NCBI RefSeq assembly: GCF_051535215.1
Contig: NZ_JBPPLY010000006.1
Coordinates: 1 to 64,000, forward strand
DNA: 64,000 nt
Source of the DNA: Nitrobacter sp051535215
GTDB lineage: Bacteria; Pseudomonadota; Alphaproteobacteria; Rhizobiales; Xanthobacteraceae
Direction of reading: 5' to 3'
Positions 36,897-45,851 of this stretch are shown here, piece by piece. The first letter of the stretch is position 1, and every line of letters begins with the position of its first letter. Both the position numbers and the translations under genes were made by a program. The notes beneath the pieces are model-generated. The model had not been told where the DNA came from. It made no database searches and was given only the letters and a program-made list of their open reading frames with translations.

Positions 36897-39350
36897 TCAA
36901 TCACTCAAAAACCCCCGTTGCTCCGCCTCAAGCTCTGCGAGGAAGCGGCGCATCCGATTGTCAATCTGGTCCGCGATCGCCTGCGGATTCCCGCCCGTGA
37001 TGTGGAACGTCGGGGAGAACGTCACAGGACCTCGGTTCATCGTGTTGTTCGGCGACTCCGTCGTCATCGCAACTCCATCAGCGAGCACCCTGCGCAGCCT
37101 GTCGTTGGTCTCGATCCGGCCCGACATCCCAGGCACGAACAACTCCGGGCCACGCTCGCCGACAAGGTACGGCTTGCCAAAGCTCACCGGCCCGCCGAGA
37201 GCGCGAGCGCCGGAGATGGGAACGGATGGGGTTGGTGCCGCTGCGGGAGCCCCGCTCGGGCCGTTCATCATGCCGCCTACGACGCTGCCAAACGTCGGGA
37301 GCTTAAAGTTTGAAAAGAGCGACGCCAGATTACCAAGACCTGATACGATACCCTTCAGGATCGCAGAGCCGATCATCCTGCCTAGACCTTCCCAACCACC
37401 AGACCTCCACCTCTCAATGACCTGATTAACGACCTGAGACACTTGATCGACGATATGACTGAAGCTGTTCACAAGGCCGGCAACGGCTGACCCGGCTGCG
37501 TCGCCCCAGCCCCTCCATGTGTCGGCGCTGAGGCTCTTCGTGAGATCGGAGAACCACGAATAGGCTTCCTTCGCCTTGTCGATCAGCCATTGCCCATTGC
37601 CCTCTGCGCCGGGGGCAAGGTTCCTCATGAGGGACTGCTTGAACGAGTCAAAGAACGCCGGCAGGTTCTTCCAGTTGTTGTAGATGAACGTCCCTGCCAC
37701 CGCCAGGCCGGTGACGATGGTACCGGGGACCGTGAGCATCAACGCTCCGCGCATGAGCACGGCCGCGCTCGTTACCGCCCGCAGCGGCCACAGGAGCAGT
37801 TTCACGGCACCGGCCAGAAGGCGGAACGGTGCCAGCGCAACACGGCCGACCGCGCCGAGCGCGAACATCAGCGGCCCTGCGGCTGCGGCTGCGGCGGTGA
37901 GAGCAACGCCCGTCTTCAGGAGTGCTGGGCTGGTAGCGGCGAGCGACTTAAATGTGTCCGCGAGCCGTTCGAACCCCGTCGTGATTGAAGGGGCCATGAC
38001 ATCGAAGAGCGTATTGCGCAACGACTTCCAGGCTGCATCAAGCTGACGCAAGGTCTTCGGCAGCCCTTGGTTCTTAATCTCGAACCGGCTTTCGGCGTAA
38101 CCCGGCGCTTCCCTTACAATCTGACTGAGCAACTCGTTCAAGTCTGACTTGAGCAGCGCCAACATGCGGACGCTTTGCCTACCCTCGAATATTGTGGCCA
38201 AATCGCCCTGATTGGCCCCCTTCGCGCGAAGGTCGGTTAGGAACTTAACCATATCGACCTTGCTGCCAGACAGCGCGTAAGCATCGTCAACCGCGCGCAT
38301 CACAGTCTCACGGTCCGTCGCCGACTCCGCACCGACCTTTGCGACCACGGCGTCATAGATCGCCTTGCGCTGCTTTTCCGGCGAGCCCTTGTTTTGGGCA
38401 AGCGCCTGATCGATATCCTTTTCGCGTCCGGTCATATCGATGCCGGCCGAACCAAGCCCCGCGATGACGCCAGCGCCGCTGCGCTTGCCACCGCCCACGT
38501 AATCGCCGTAGTTGAGACCGAGTCGCGCTATCGTCGCGAGTCCGCCCTTGGTCGGCTTGACCATGCGGACAAAAGCCGAGCGCATAGCGACGCCAGCCTC
38601 TGAGGCAAGCTGACCTTCGCGCGCGAGAGCAAGAATCATGGCGTTCGTAGATTCCACGCTGCCTCCAGCCGCAGCCGCAGCCGAGCCAACGAATTTAAAA
38701 GCCTCGGCAACGTCCTTCGTGCTGGCAACGGACTTCACCGCTGCAAAAACAAGGTTATCGACAACCCGCCGACTGCTTTCCGTCGCTGCTTCGACCGATG
38801 ACATGCCGAGCTTGTATTGAGTAACGATCTTGCTGACGTAACTGCCAAGCTCAGCACCCGTCATATCTTCGGCGAGGGTAGAGCCGCTCAGGATAGCAGG
38901 AAGCGAACCCTTCGCAGCGGTGGCGTCAAATCCCGCTTTCAAAAGCTCGTTGAACGTGCGCAGGATGCCCGTCGCATCGCCAAACTTTGCAGCGATGGAG
39001 TCGGCGAACGCTTCCACGTCCTTGCGCTTGTCATGCGGCAGATCGCCGATTGCCTCGATAGTGTTCCCGGCTTCGGCCCTCTCTTTTGCGGCCTTGACCA
39101 TACCCGCAAAGCCATAGACCGCCGGCATCGTGACACCAAAGGTCAAGTTGCGCCCGGCTCGCTGCACCTTCTCTAGATGCTTTTGCGTCGCCGCGATGAT
39201 GGCCGCGAAAGGCGCGTTGATCTTCGCAGCCAATCCGGTCGCTACCGCTTCCAGCGTGCGGATTTGCGACTTCGCGCCACTGACCGCGCCGGCGAGAGAT
39301 GGCAAAACCTTGCCGCCGATGTTGACTGATACGGAGAAGCCTGTTGCCAT
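36897..39350 (-). CDS. Phage tail tape measure protein
   Basis: 817 residues. The N-terminal part resembles the TP901/PhageMin_Tail core: NLTFGVTMPAVYGFAGMVKA near 70-90, GFDATAAKGSLPAILSGSTL, and a later VRMLALLKSDLNELL. A long hydrophobic Ala/Leu-rich stretch (about 470-580) is the usual membrane-active part. The end has the stock motif GKPYLVGERGPELFVPG and a basic-helical tail. Tape measures set tail length at roughly 0.15 nm per residue, here about 120 nm. The tail assembly chaperone lies directly upstream, as in phages, but no other virion genes accompany it. Confidence 0.9.
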   Translation of the reverse strand: MATGFSVSVNIGGKVLPSLAGAVSGAKSQIRTLEAVATGLAAKINAPFAAIIAATQKHLEKVQRAGRNLTFGVTMPAVYGFAGMVKAAKERAEAGNTIEAIGDLPHDKRKDVEAFADSIAAKFGDATGILRTFNELLKAGFDATAAKGSLPAILSGSTLAEDMTGAELGSYVSKIVTQYKLGMSSVEAATESSRRVVDNLVFAAVKSVASTKDVAEAFKFVGSAAAAAGGSVESTNAMILALAREGQLASEAGVAMRSAFVRMVKPTKGGLATIARLGLNYGDYVGGGKRSGAGVIAGLGSAGIDMTGREKDIDQALAQNKGSPEKQRKAIYDAVVAKVGAESATDRETVMRAVDDAYALSGSKVDMVKFLTDLRAKGANQGDLATIFEGRQSVRMLALLKSDLNELLSQIVREAPGYAESRFEIKNQGLPKTLRQLDAAWKSLRNTLFDVMAPSITTGFERLADTFKSLAATSPALLKTGVALTAAAAAAGPLMFALGAVGRVALAPFRLLAGAVKLLLWPLRAVTSAAVLMRGALMLTVPGTIVTGLAVAGTFIYNNWKNLPAFFDSFKQSLMRNLAPGAEGNGQWLIDKAKEAYSWFSDLTKSLSADTWRGWGDAAGSAVAGLVNSFSHIVDQVSQVVNQVIERWRSGGWEGLGRMIGSAILKGIVSGLGNLASLFSNFKLPTFGSVVGGMMNGPSGAPAAAPTPSVPISGARALGGPVSFGKPYLVGERGPELFVPGMSGRIETNDRLRRVLADGVAMTTESPNNTMNRGPVTFSPTFHITGGNPQAIADQIDNRMRRFLAELEAEQRGFLSD

Positions 39351-39355
39351 GGTCG

Positions 39356-39622
39356 TTACTCGAATGAATTAGGAGAGCGCGCCACATCGTCGAGAAGCGC
39401 ACGAATCAAATCACCGGCACGTTCGGCGTCCGAAGGTGCAAGCTGACGAATGAGTTTTCGGGGGACGCCGTATACGCGCGCCAGAGACAGAATCACGCGT
39501 GGCGCGTTGTGACATTCGAAGTTCGCGATGGCGTCGTATGACGCCACCGCCAAACGTTCATAGAGCACCCCATCAAGCTCGACGGGATGCTCCAAAATGA
39601 TCTCGGGACCGGTCACGTTCAT
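39356..39622 (-). CDS. Phage tail assembly chaperone
   Basis: 88 residues. ITLEHP-type start (IILEHPVELDGVLYERLAVA) and the order just before the tape measure gene fit the phage tail assembly (gpE/gp41-like) family, which chaperones the tape measure. The middle of the protein reads SLARVYGVPRKLIRQLAPSD. There is a 5-base gap to the tape measure gene and a 4-base overlap with the upstream gene, so they are cotranslated. No ribosomal slippage site was needed or seen; many tail chaperones use one. Confidence 0.75.
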   Translation of the reverse strand: MNVTGPEIILEHPVELDGVLYERLAVASYDAIANFECHNAPRVILSLARVYGVPRKLIRQLAPSDAERAGDLIRALLDDVARSPNSFE

Positions 39623-40209
39623 GACCGGGGCCAGGCGGCCGTGCCACCGGCAAAAGCAGGAGGAAGCACAATCGTGGAAAGCGGCAACTCATAGTGACCG
39701 GCCGGATGCCTACGGTACAAAGTCTCGTAGCCGGTAACGCTGTCGGCGACGCGGTTGTTCTTTAGCGCCGTGTTGACGCTGTTAGTTTCGTCAGCGATCT
39801 CGTTGAGGCGCGCGAAAATGTCGCCCATCTGAGATGCCAACTTGTCAAACTCGGTCAAAAGCTTCTTACTTTCCACGGTATTTGCCTTCCGGCACGCTTC
39901 GACACGGCTGCGCAGAGCGTCGTTCTTGGCCGCGATCTGGGCGGCTTCCTCAGTGGCGATGACGGCGGGCAATTCTGCGGCAAGCGTGTTTGCGCGAACC
40001 TCAAGGCGAGTGATAGCGCGACGGAGTGCGGCGACATTCGACTCGGCGGCGAGGTGCTGTTCGTCGGTCATGACGGCAAGGCCGCTCAACATGCCTTCGA
40101 TCTTATCGCGAAGTGCGGCGGCCTCGTTTTCGGCCTTCTCGATTTCGTTGCGGATTCCAGCGCTGGTGACAGCGGTCTTGCTGCCGAGCAGCTTGTCGAT
40201 GAAGTTCAT
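39619..40209 (-). CDS. Coiled-coil protein of the tail cassette, unknown function
   Basis: 196 residues. Residues about 18-150 are predicted coiled coil (IEKAENEAAALRDKIEGMLS, then ALRRAITRLEVRANTLAAEL). The C-terminal 45 residues, with RHPAGHYELPLSTIVLPPAF, look like a compact tail. Length and place suggest a structural or assembly factor. It overlaps the tail chaperone gene by 4 bases. I do not recognise a family. Confidence 0.6.
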   Translation of the reverse strand: MNFIDKLLGSKTAVTSAGIRNEIEKAENEAAALRDKIEGMLSGLAVMTDEQHLAAESNVAALRRAITRLEVRANTLAAELPAVIATEEAAQIAAKNDALRSRVEACRKANTVESKKLLTEFDKLASQMGDIFARLNEIADETNSVNTALKNNRVADSVTGYETLYRRHPAGHYELPLSTIVLPPAFAGGTAAWPRS

Positions 40210-40219
40210 GTCTCAATCC

Positions 40220-40570
40220 TCAGTTCGGGCAGGTGGTGAACGCGTCACCGGTCCGGAGCCAGTTGTGGAACGCGACGTGCTCGACGTGCGTTGCGAATGT
40301 GAGATTGTTGGCCATACCGTTGCGCGAAAGGAATCGAGCGTCCTCAAGAGATTGTCGCGCGGATGAGAGGTTGGCGGTTGCCGCCTGAAACTCGCGAAAA
40401 AGGGATTGCTTCCGAGCACTCATGACGGAGATTCCTTGATGGGGCTTTGCCGTCGGCGATGGAGCGGCAGGTTTTGGCTGAGGGGGCGCTACCGGCAGCG
40501 ATGCGCTGACCTGCTTTTGGTTGGCAATGAACTTGCTGAGCGGTTGATCGATGTAAGCACTGAGGCCCAT
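40220..40570 (-). CDS. Small protein of the tail cassette, unknown function
   Basis: 116 residues. The middle is Pro/Ala-rich (PPQPKPAAPSPTAKPHQ), followed by a helical part SLFREFQAATANLSSARQSL and an end containing THVEHVAFHNWLRTGDAF. It is 10 bases from the coiled-coil gene and 2 bases from the HTH gene, so it is part of one operon. Not recognised. Confidence 0.5.
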   Translation of the reverse strand: MGLSAYIDQPLSKFIANQKQVSASLPVAPPQPKPAAPSPTAKPHQGISVMSARKQSLFREFQAATANLSSARQSLEDARFLSRNGMANNLTFATHVEHVAFHNWLRTGDAFTTCPN

Positions 40571-40572
40571 TG

Positions 40573-40752
40573 CTAACCTCCGCCCCGACGCGCGTTGAGC
40601 CAGGCATCCAAATCGGCGACTTCAAACCGTCTAATGCCATGCAGATTGACGTGTGCGGGTGCCCGCCCGGCGCGAACGTATGCGCCCAACGTAGACGGCG
40701 AAACACCAAGATATGCAGCGGCCTTGCGCTGGCTGAGAGACTGTTTGGACAT
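40573..40752 (-). CDS. Helix-turn-helix (excisionase-like) DNA-binding protein
   Basis: 59 residues. SQRKAAAYLGVSPSTLGAYV is a helix-turn-helix of the AlpA/Xis (HTH_17) type, followed by the wing GIRRFEVADLDAWLNARRGG. The start at 40752 is used because a 31-residue upstream extension does not look like protein. It heads the leftward tail cassette and may regulate it, or it may be a second recombination directionality factor. Confidence 0.75.
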   Translation of the reverse strand: MSKQSLSQRKAAAYLGVSPSTLGAYVRAGRAPAHVNLHGIRRFEVADLDAWLNARRGGG

Positions 40753-40899
40753 TGAAGTTCGAACCTTTCGAGCCGCCGAGCGGTGGGAAGAGGACCACCG
40801 CCCGGCTACTGGACCCACGAAACTTGTCTTCGCTGACAAAGACAAAGCCTGAGCATCATGAGCGATCCGCCCGGATCGAACAGACTGGTTTGGTAGCCC

Positions 40900-41424
40900 T
40901 TAAGCGACGTTCTTGCGACGGCGACGGCGAGGCGTGTTGTCGTTGGCGGCGCGGGGGTTGCGCGCCTCACGTTCGGCGAGCGCCGCGTGCTTTTCTTCGG
41001 CGCTCATACAGAGCAGCTTTTGCTCGACACCGATCGCGATCAGAGCCGCCATCGTTTGGGGCATCGTGAGGTCGAGCTTCTTGGCGATCGTGACAAGCTC
41101 GCCTGCCGTGTCAGCAGTCAACGTCTCAAGCGCAGGAACGGGACAGAGAGACCACCCGAGGAATCCGAGCACAGCTTCAAGCGACTCCAGAGACGGACGA
41201 TTCTTGCGACGCCACTGCTTGACGGTGGGCCTACGGACTCCAGACCCAACCTCCAACTCGTCGTAAGTCACATGCAGCCGCGCCATCTCTGCGAAGACTA
41301 GCTTCACATGCGGGCTGACGCCGCGATCAGGCGTCGTGACCGTGCGCGGATTTTTGTGGCGCTTCCGGCGGTGCGTGACTCGCGCGGCGCGGAAGTCAGC
41401 CGGATAGAGGGGTGTGGTGGTCAT
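40900..41424 (-). CDS. XRE-like helix-turn-helix regulator
   Basis: 174 residues. HVTYDELEVGSGVRRPTVKQ followed by WRRKNRPSLESLEAVLGFLG (about 65-105) matches a lambda-repressor-like HTH. The C-terminal part has a possible ribbon-like segment TADTAGELVTIAKKLDLTMP and a basic tail RRRRRKN. AGGA precedes the ATG at 41424 by 8 bases. It is the likely repressor of the leftward tail cassette, lying 147 bases upstream of its first gene. Confidence 0.65.
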   Translation of the reverse strand: MTTTPLYPADFRAARVTHRRKRHKNPRTVTTPDRGVSPHVKLVFAEMARLHVTYDELEVGSGVRRPTVKQWRRKNRPSLESLEAVLGFLGWSLCPVPALETLTADTAGELVTIAKKLDLTMPQTMAALIAIGVEQKLLCMSAEEKHAALAEREARNPRAANDNTPRRRRRKNVA

Positions 41425-42044
41425 CTGGCGTCCTGATGGGTTGAGGCACCACCAAGATCGGCCAAAAGGATACCGCGCACAGGCCCAAAGGAATCGCCCC
41501 AAAGCGCACGCGCCATACACCAATTCCCTCTCGCGAGAACAACAACCCAACTTCATGCATTTGCATCTAGTTGGATCGGGGGGTCGCGCGTCACCCGTGG
41601 CCCTGCCTATCTGGAAGGACCCAAATACCTTTGTGCGTTGCGATGAAAGGAAAATATTCTCTTTTCGTGATTTGATGATCTTTCGCGCATTCGTCGCTTT
41701 TAGGGCTGGTTCCGTATCCCGGATGCTGCGCATAGCTCCGGTTCGGCCGCGTTAAAAGGGTCGGTCTGGGTGCCCGACTTCGACATTATCGATGTCGTTC
41801 GCGGCTCGCTTCGATCGACTTTGCTTTCGTCGGCCCCTCGATCTCAATCGCTTCCGTCATTCAATCCGAACCGCGCGCCAACTTGCGAGCATTCGTTCGT
41901 TGCGCTCGATCTTGCGACGGCTTCGCGATTAATTGCGCTTTCGTTTCGAAAACGCTGCCGCTCAAGTGCGCTTCCGATTGATTTCATGCGAAAGGTCTTC
42001 CGGCTTGGCTAAGCCCACCCGAAGGTGTTCCGTGAGGTTGCAGT
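41425..42044. other. 620-bp gap between the HTH gene and nhaA
   Basis: No coding frame that I can support. The part around 41640-41700 is AT-rich and probably carries the promoter of the HTH gene on the minus strand. No clear operator repeat or terminator was seen. Confidence 0.4.
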
Positions 42045-43388
42045 TCACCGACGCCGACCGCAGGCGACGCCCCAGCCAAGCCCGAGCATCGCCGCCACCG
42101 AAGAGCCCAACAGCACGCCGAGCTTTGCCGCGGCCAGCAGGTTCTCATCGGCAAAGGCAAGCATGGTGATGAAGATGGACATGGTAAAGCCGATACCGGC
42201 CAACAGACCCACCAGCAGGATGCCGTCCCATGACACGCCTGGCGGCAGCCGGCACCAGCCCATTCGCACCATGAGCCAGGTCGCGCCGATTACACCGAGA
42301 GGTTTGCCTGCAACGAGAGCGATGGCGACGCCGATCATAACCAGTTGCGCACCGGTGGTGCCGAGATAGACCCCATCAAGGCTGATGCCCGCATTCGCGA
42401 GCGCGAAGAGAGGCATAACGCCGTAGGCGACCCAGGGATGCAGCGCTGTCTGTACGCGCACCACTGGCGGCAGCATCTCCCGATTGGCGAGACGCAACTG
42501 CCGCCGAGGGTGAGCCAAACGACGCGCATCCTTCGCCGACACGGCGTCGTGGTTCCGCAGATCCTCGGAAATACGGGACAACACCTCTATCGGCTGCTCG
42601 CGCATTGGAATGGACATCACCGGCGTCATCAAGCCGAGCACGACGCCGGCAAGAGTCGGATGGACTCCGCTGACCAGCAAGCCGATCCAAATGACCGCAC
42701 CCGGAACCACATAAGCATACGCTGAACCCACGCCGATCCGTTGAAGCCCAAACACCATCACGACGCCGAGGGCGGCGATCGCAAAACCGCCGGGATCGAA
42801 CCCGCCGGAGTAGAAGAAGGCGATAATCAGTACAGCCACGACGTCGTCGATGATCGCGAGTGCGAGCAGAAAGACGCGCACGTTGCTGGGGATCGCGCGG
42901 CCAAGCAGAGCGAGCACACCCACGGCGAAGGCGATGTCGGTCGCCGTCGGCACCGCCCAGCCGTGGGGGTGACCCGCGTTAGTGTTCAACGCCAGATAGA
43001 TCAAGGCTGGAACGATGACACCTCCGGCCGCCGCAGCGACTGGCAGGATCGCCTGATCGAGTTTGCTCAGCGCCCCTTCATGGATCTCGCGCCGGATCTC
43101 CATTCCGACAACCAGAAAGAAGACTGTCATCAGCACGTCGCTGACCCAGAAATGCAAGGACTTCACATAAACGAAACTACCGATCCCGATCGAGAGCGGC
43201 AGATGCCACAGATCGTGATAGCTTTGAGCAAGAGGAGAGTTGGCCCAGATCAGCGCAACAGCCGCCGCGATCAGCAGCACAACGCCGCTAGCAGCTTCGA
43301 TGTGCAGAAAGCGCTCCAGCGTCGCAAGGGCTCGTTCGGCGAGAAATTGTGCCCGCGGCAGGTCGCGAGGAGAGGTCTGTCGATCCAT
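42045..43388 (-). CDS. nhaA: Na+/H+ antiporter NhaA
   Basis: 447 residues, about 12 membrane segments. The ion site motif ALAIIDDVVAV has the two essential aspartates D181 and D182, and TATDIAFAVGVLALLGRAIP includes D151. It exchanges sodium for protons across the inner membrane for salt and pH tolerance. A complete copy sits alone in the integrated element, with no link to replication or tail genes, so it looks like host-benefit cargo. Its GC-rich codon use resembles the core chromosome. Confidence 0.93.
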   Translation of the reverse strand: MDRQTSPRDLPRAQFLAERALATLERFLHIEAASGVVLLIAAAVALIWANSPLAQSYHDLWHLPLSIGIGSFVYVKSLHFWVSDVLMTVFFLVVGMEIRREIHEGALSKLDQAILPVAAAAGGVIVPALIYLALNTNAGHPHGWAVPTATDIAFAVGVLALLGRAIPSNVRVFLLALAIIDDVVAVLIIAFFYSGGFDPGGFAIAALGVVMVFGLQRIGVGSAYAYVVPGAVIWIGLLVSGVHPTLAGVVLGLMTPVMSIPMREQPIEVLSRISEDLRNHDAVSAKDARRLAHPRRQLRLANREMLPPVVRVQTALHPWVAYGVMPLFALANAGISLDGVYLGTTGAQLVMIGVAIALVAGKPLGVIGATWLMVRMGWCRLPPGVSWDGILLVGLLAGIGFTMSIFITMLAFADENLLAAAKLGVLLGSSVAAMLGLGWGVACGRRR

Positions 43389-43690
43389 TGGTCACGCGCG
43401 CTCCACGCGGCGGCCCGACCAGCGCATGACCTGTTTCGCTGCACGACGCCGCAAAACACCCAAGCGCTGTTATACATTACGATCGCGACGTTTCAAACGC
43501 GGGAGGGATACCCCCCCATGGCCTGGGAGCGGCGGTCAATGTCGCCGACCCACCGATGGCGACCGGCCAAATCGCGGGCATTGGTTGGCGGGTCTCAGCG
43601 CAGAACCGGCGCACCTCGTTCTGTGACTGCTCGATATGGGCATTCTGCTCATTCTGAATGGTCATGCGGCCAATTTCCACCATGGTTCCG

Positions 43691-43825
43691 GTAGCGAACA
43701 GTTTTGGCGAATATGTTCGCGAACATGTTCGTTATTTTTTTGTTCGGGGTATTCTCTAAGCGAACAGGCGAACAGTACAGTACACCCCCCTTAGGGGGGT
43801 GTACGCTGTTCGCTGTTACGCGATA
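43691..43825. promoter_or_regulatory. Origin-like cluster: GCGAACA repeats, overlapping palindromes and a perfect hairpin
   Basis: Several copies of GCGAACA or its complement TGTTCGC lie within about 130 bases. TGTTCGCGAACA (43714-43725) and CGAACATGTTCG (43720-43731) are perfect overlapping palindromes beside an AT-rich run. At 43780-43804 an 11-bp perfect stem GTACACCCCCC / GGGGGGTGTAC has a 3-base loop TTA, without a T-run, so it does not look like a terminator. Next to the helicase gene this reads as an iteron-type replication origin. The 300 bases to the left, up to nhaA, hold no gene. Confidence 0.55.
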
Positions 43826-45357
43826 CCGGTTCGGTGATCCTTAATGTTGTCGTTCGCGGCCTTTGGGTAGAACCATTCGCCGATTTCGTCCGCAGCCTTT
43901 GTTCGAATATCGCGAATGATCCTACGAACCATAACTTCCCTCGATTTCTCCGTGGCGTGCGAACTCTTGTCTTGCTCACGGAGAATGATCTCCCTCAAGC
44001 GGGAGGCGTGAACTGCGGTCTGCCCATTGTCAGGATTTACCTCTCCCTTCTCCTTGATCGCGGTTTCGAACAACCGGACAGCGAGCACCGGCTTCTTGCT
44101 GGTCAACTTGCTGCAATCATCGGAATCGGTTGCAGCCTCATCGCGAATGACGACCGGCGCGTTCGTAACCTTTCCGTTCTCGTCAGTTCCAAGCTCGACT
44201 GATTTCATGGTGTAGGCCGTAATCTTCCCCTCTTCCTGGTCGTTTGCTCCATCGCAGCGCAGCGTGCAGCGCTCTTTGTTTTTCCACACGATAAAGGAGA
44301 CATCCACAGCGCCGTCCAGGTCGATTGCGCCCTTGGCACGGTCCTGCTCCCAAGGGGTGTGGTGGATGACAGTGACGTGAGCCCCGGTCTTTTCAATGAT
44401 CGTATCGACAGCCCGAATGAACTTGCCCATGTCCTGGGACTTGTTTTGGTCTCCACCTCCGAAGGTGCGCGATAGGGTGTCCACAATGATCCAGACCGGG
44501 GGCAGGTCGCAGTCCTTGCCTAACTCCACGATACGTTCAGCCAAGGTCACGGCGTCCGCCAGGCCGTTCGTAAGGTCGGCCGCCCCCTCGATTACGGCTA
44601 CGGCAACACCCGACACATTATGGTGCTTGCGAAACGCCATCATGCGACGGCGCGTGGTCGCTCCACGTTCCGCCGCGAAATAAACGACCAGGCCCTTTTT
44701 GACCTTGCGCCCGTGCCATTCCATGCCAGCCCCGACATGACAGGCCGCGTCCGTGAAAATGACGCTCTTTGACGCTCCGGGTTTTCCGACTGCGTAGGAA
44801 AACTCCCCGGCGGCAATAAAGCCTTCCACCACCCATTCCTTTGCGGCTGTCTCTTCGATGTCGTCGAACATCGTGACGCGGAACTTTTCGTGCTTACGGG
44901 CGGCGGTTGGGCCGCTCCCAATGCGCGACCCGATATCGTCATCGGCGATTGAAGCGTCTTCCGAAACAATCGGACGCAACATGCCGCTATTGATGCCGCT
45001 GGCGATTGTCTTTTCAACGGCGGCGGCACCGTCCTTCATAAGCCCATTGCGATGGCAGGCGCTTGTCAACGCCGCTTCGACTTCGGCGCGCTCGATCGCA
45101 TTCCCGGCAATGTGCCCGCCCATCGTGTAGGCAACCTTATTGAGCATGTCGTTCCGACCACCGCGAGTCTCGCGGGCAAGTTCGCTGGACAGTTTGTCCA
45201 GCACCGCACGGGCATAAAGCGATGACTCGTCAACCGAGTGCGTCGGCGCGACTTCAAGATTCCCGCGCTTGACGCTCCCCCTCACAAGATGGGTGGGAGG
45301 ATTCGCAATCCAGTCGGGCGGAAACGGAATATCCTTCAGATAATCGTCGCGGCTCAC
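43816..45357 (-). CDS. RepA-type AAA ATPase / replicative helicase
   Basis: 513 residues. Region about 55-135 resembles the helical primase-associated domain (RGGRNDMLNKVAYTMGGHIA). The RecA-like ATPase follows: Walker A GKPGASKS at 191-198, Walker B VWIIVDTLSRTF with D293, and HVTVIHHTPWEQDRAKGAID. It matches the AAA_25/RepA hexameric helicases of plasmids and phage satellites. The start GTG at 45357 forms a GTGA overlap with the primase gene, so the two halves are cotranslated. Earlier in-frame starts would overlap the primase extensively. Confidence 0.82.
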   Translation of the reverse strand: MSRDDYLKDIPFPPDWIANPPTHLVRGSVKRGNLEVAPTHSVDESSLYARAVLDKLSSELARETRGGRNDMLNKVAYTMGGHIAGNAIERAEVEAALTSACHRNGLMKDGAAAVEKTIASGINSGMLRPIVSEDASIADDDIGSRIGSGPTAARKHEKFRVTMFDDIEETAAKEWVVEGFIAAGEFSYAVGKPGASKSVIFTDAACHVGAGMEWHGRKVKKGLVVYFAAERGATTRRRMMAFRKHHNVSGVAVAVIEGAADLTNGLADAVTLAERIVELGKDCDLPPVWIIVDTLSRTFGGGDQNKSQDMGKFIRAVDTIIEKTGAHVTVIHHTPWEQDRAKGAIDLDGAVDVSFIVWKNKERCTLRCDGANDQEEGKITAYTMKSVELGTDENGKVTNAPVVIRDEAATDSDDCSKLTSKKPVLAVRLFETAIKEKGEVNPDNGQTAVHASRLREIILREQDKSSHATEKSREVMVRRIIRDIRTKAADEIGEWFYPKAANDNIKDHRTGIA

Positions 45358-45848
45358 TGGATCACTTCCCAAAACTGCCCGGTGTGAAATACTGAGGGCG
45401 GGCAGATGACGTACCCGCCATCGCCGCGCACCTCGATTCCCTTGCGCTTGAACTTGAAACTCGGCCTCCCGCCCGGTGGGGCACGGTAGTAGACATGCAA
45501 TCCGCCCGACCACGTGCGGACTACGCAGATACTTTCAGTCAGGCTGAATCCTTCGTCCGCGAGGGCTTTCACGTCAGCGTCGCCATCGACTCCATGCCCT
45601 TCGATGGATTCGATGTCGACGACGATTACACCGTTGACGACCCCGGTGGGCAGACCGATCATCGCTGCGGGGCCAGCCCCATTGAACATCCTTGCGACTT
45701 CGCTCACATCGGTGGACGCATCCTTAAACCCGTGGGCCGTGAGCGGAGTCTTATCGGCGGGCCTGCACGGAAACACAGCGAACCCACGCCGAGCCAGAGT
45801 CACAGCCGCCGCCCGAGGATCGGCGGGCAAATCGGAAAAGAGGTGCAC
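45354..45848 (-). CDS. Bifunctional primase-polymerase (prim-pol) domain protein
   Basis: 164 residues. The prim-pol signature is visible: ARRGFAVFPCRPADKTPL near 19-36, the acidic active-site strand GVIVVDIESIEG near 73-84, SGGLHVYYRAP near 114-124, and GGYVICPPSVF near 144-154. It synthesises primers for element replication. In many satellites prim-pol and helicase are one protein; here they are separate genes with a 4-base overlap. Confidence 0.82.
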   Translation of the reverse strand: MHLFSDLPADPRAAAVTLARRGFAVFPCRPADKTPLTAHGFKDASTDVSEVARMFNGAGPAAMIGLPTGVVNGVIVVDIESIEGHGVDGDADVKALADEGFSLTESICVVRTWSGGLHVYYRAPPGGRPSFKFKRKGIEVRGDGGYVICPPSVFHTGQFWEVIQ

Positions 45849-45851
45849 CGT

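Noticed and set aside
43714..43731. Alphaproteobacterial LexA box (GTTC-N7-GTTC)
   Set aside because: The two GTTC are separated by 8 bases and embedded in overlapping palindromes, so it fits iterons better than an SOS box.
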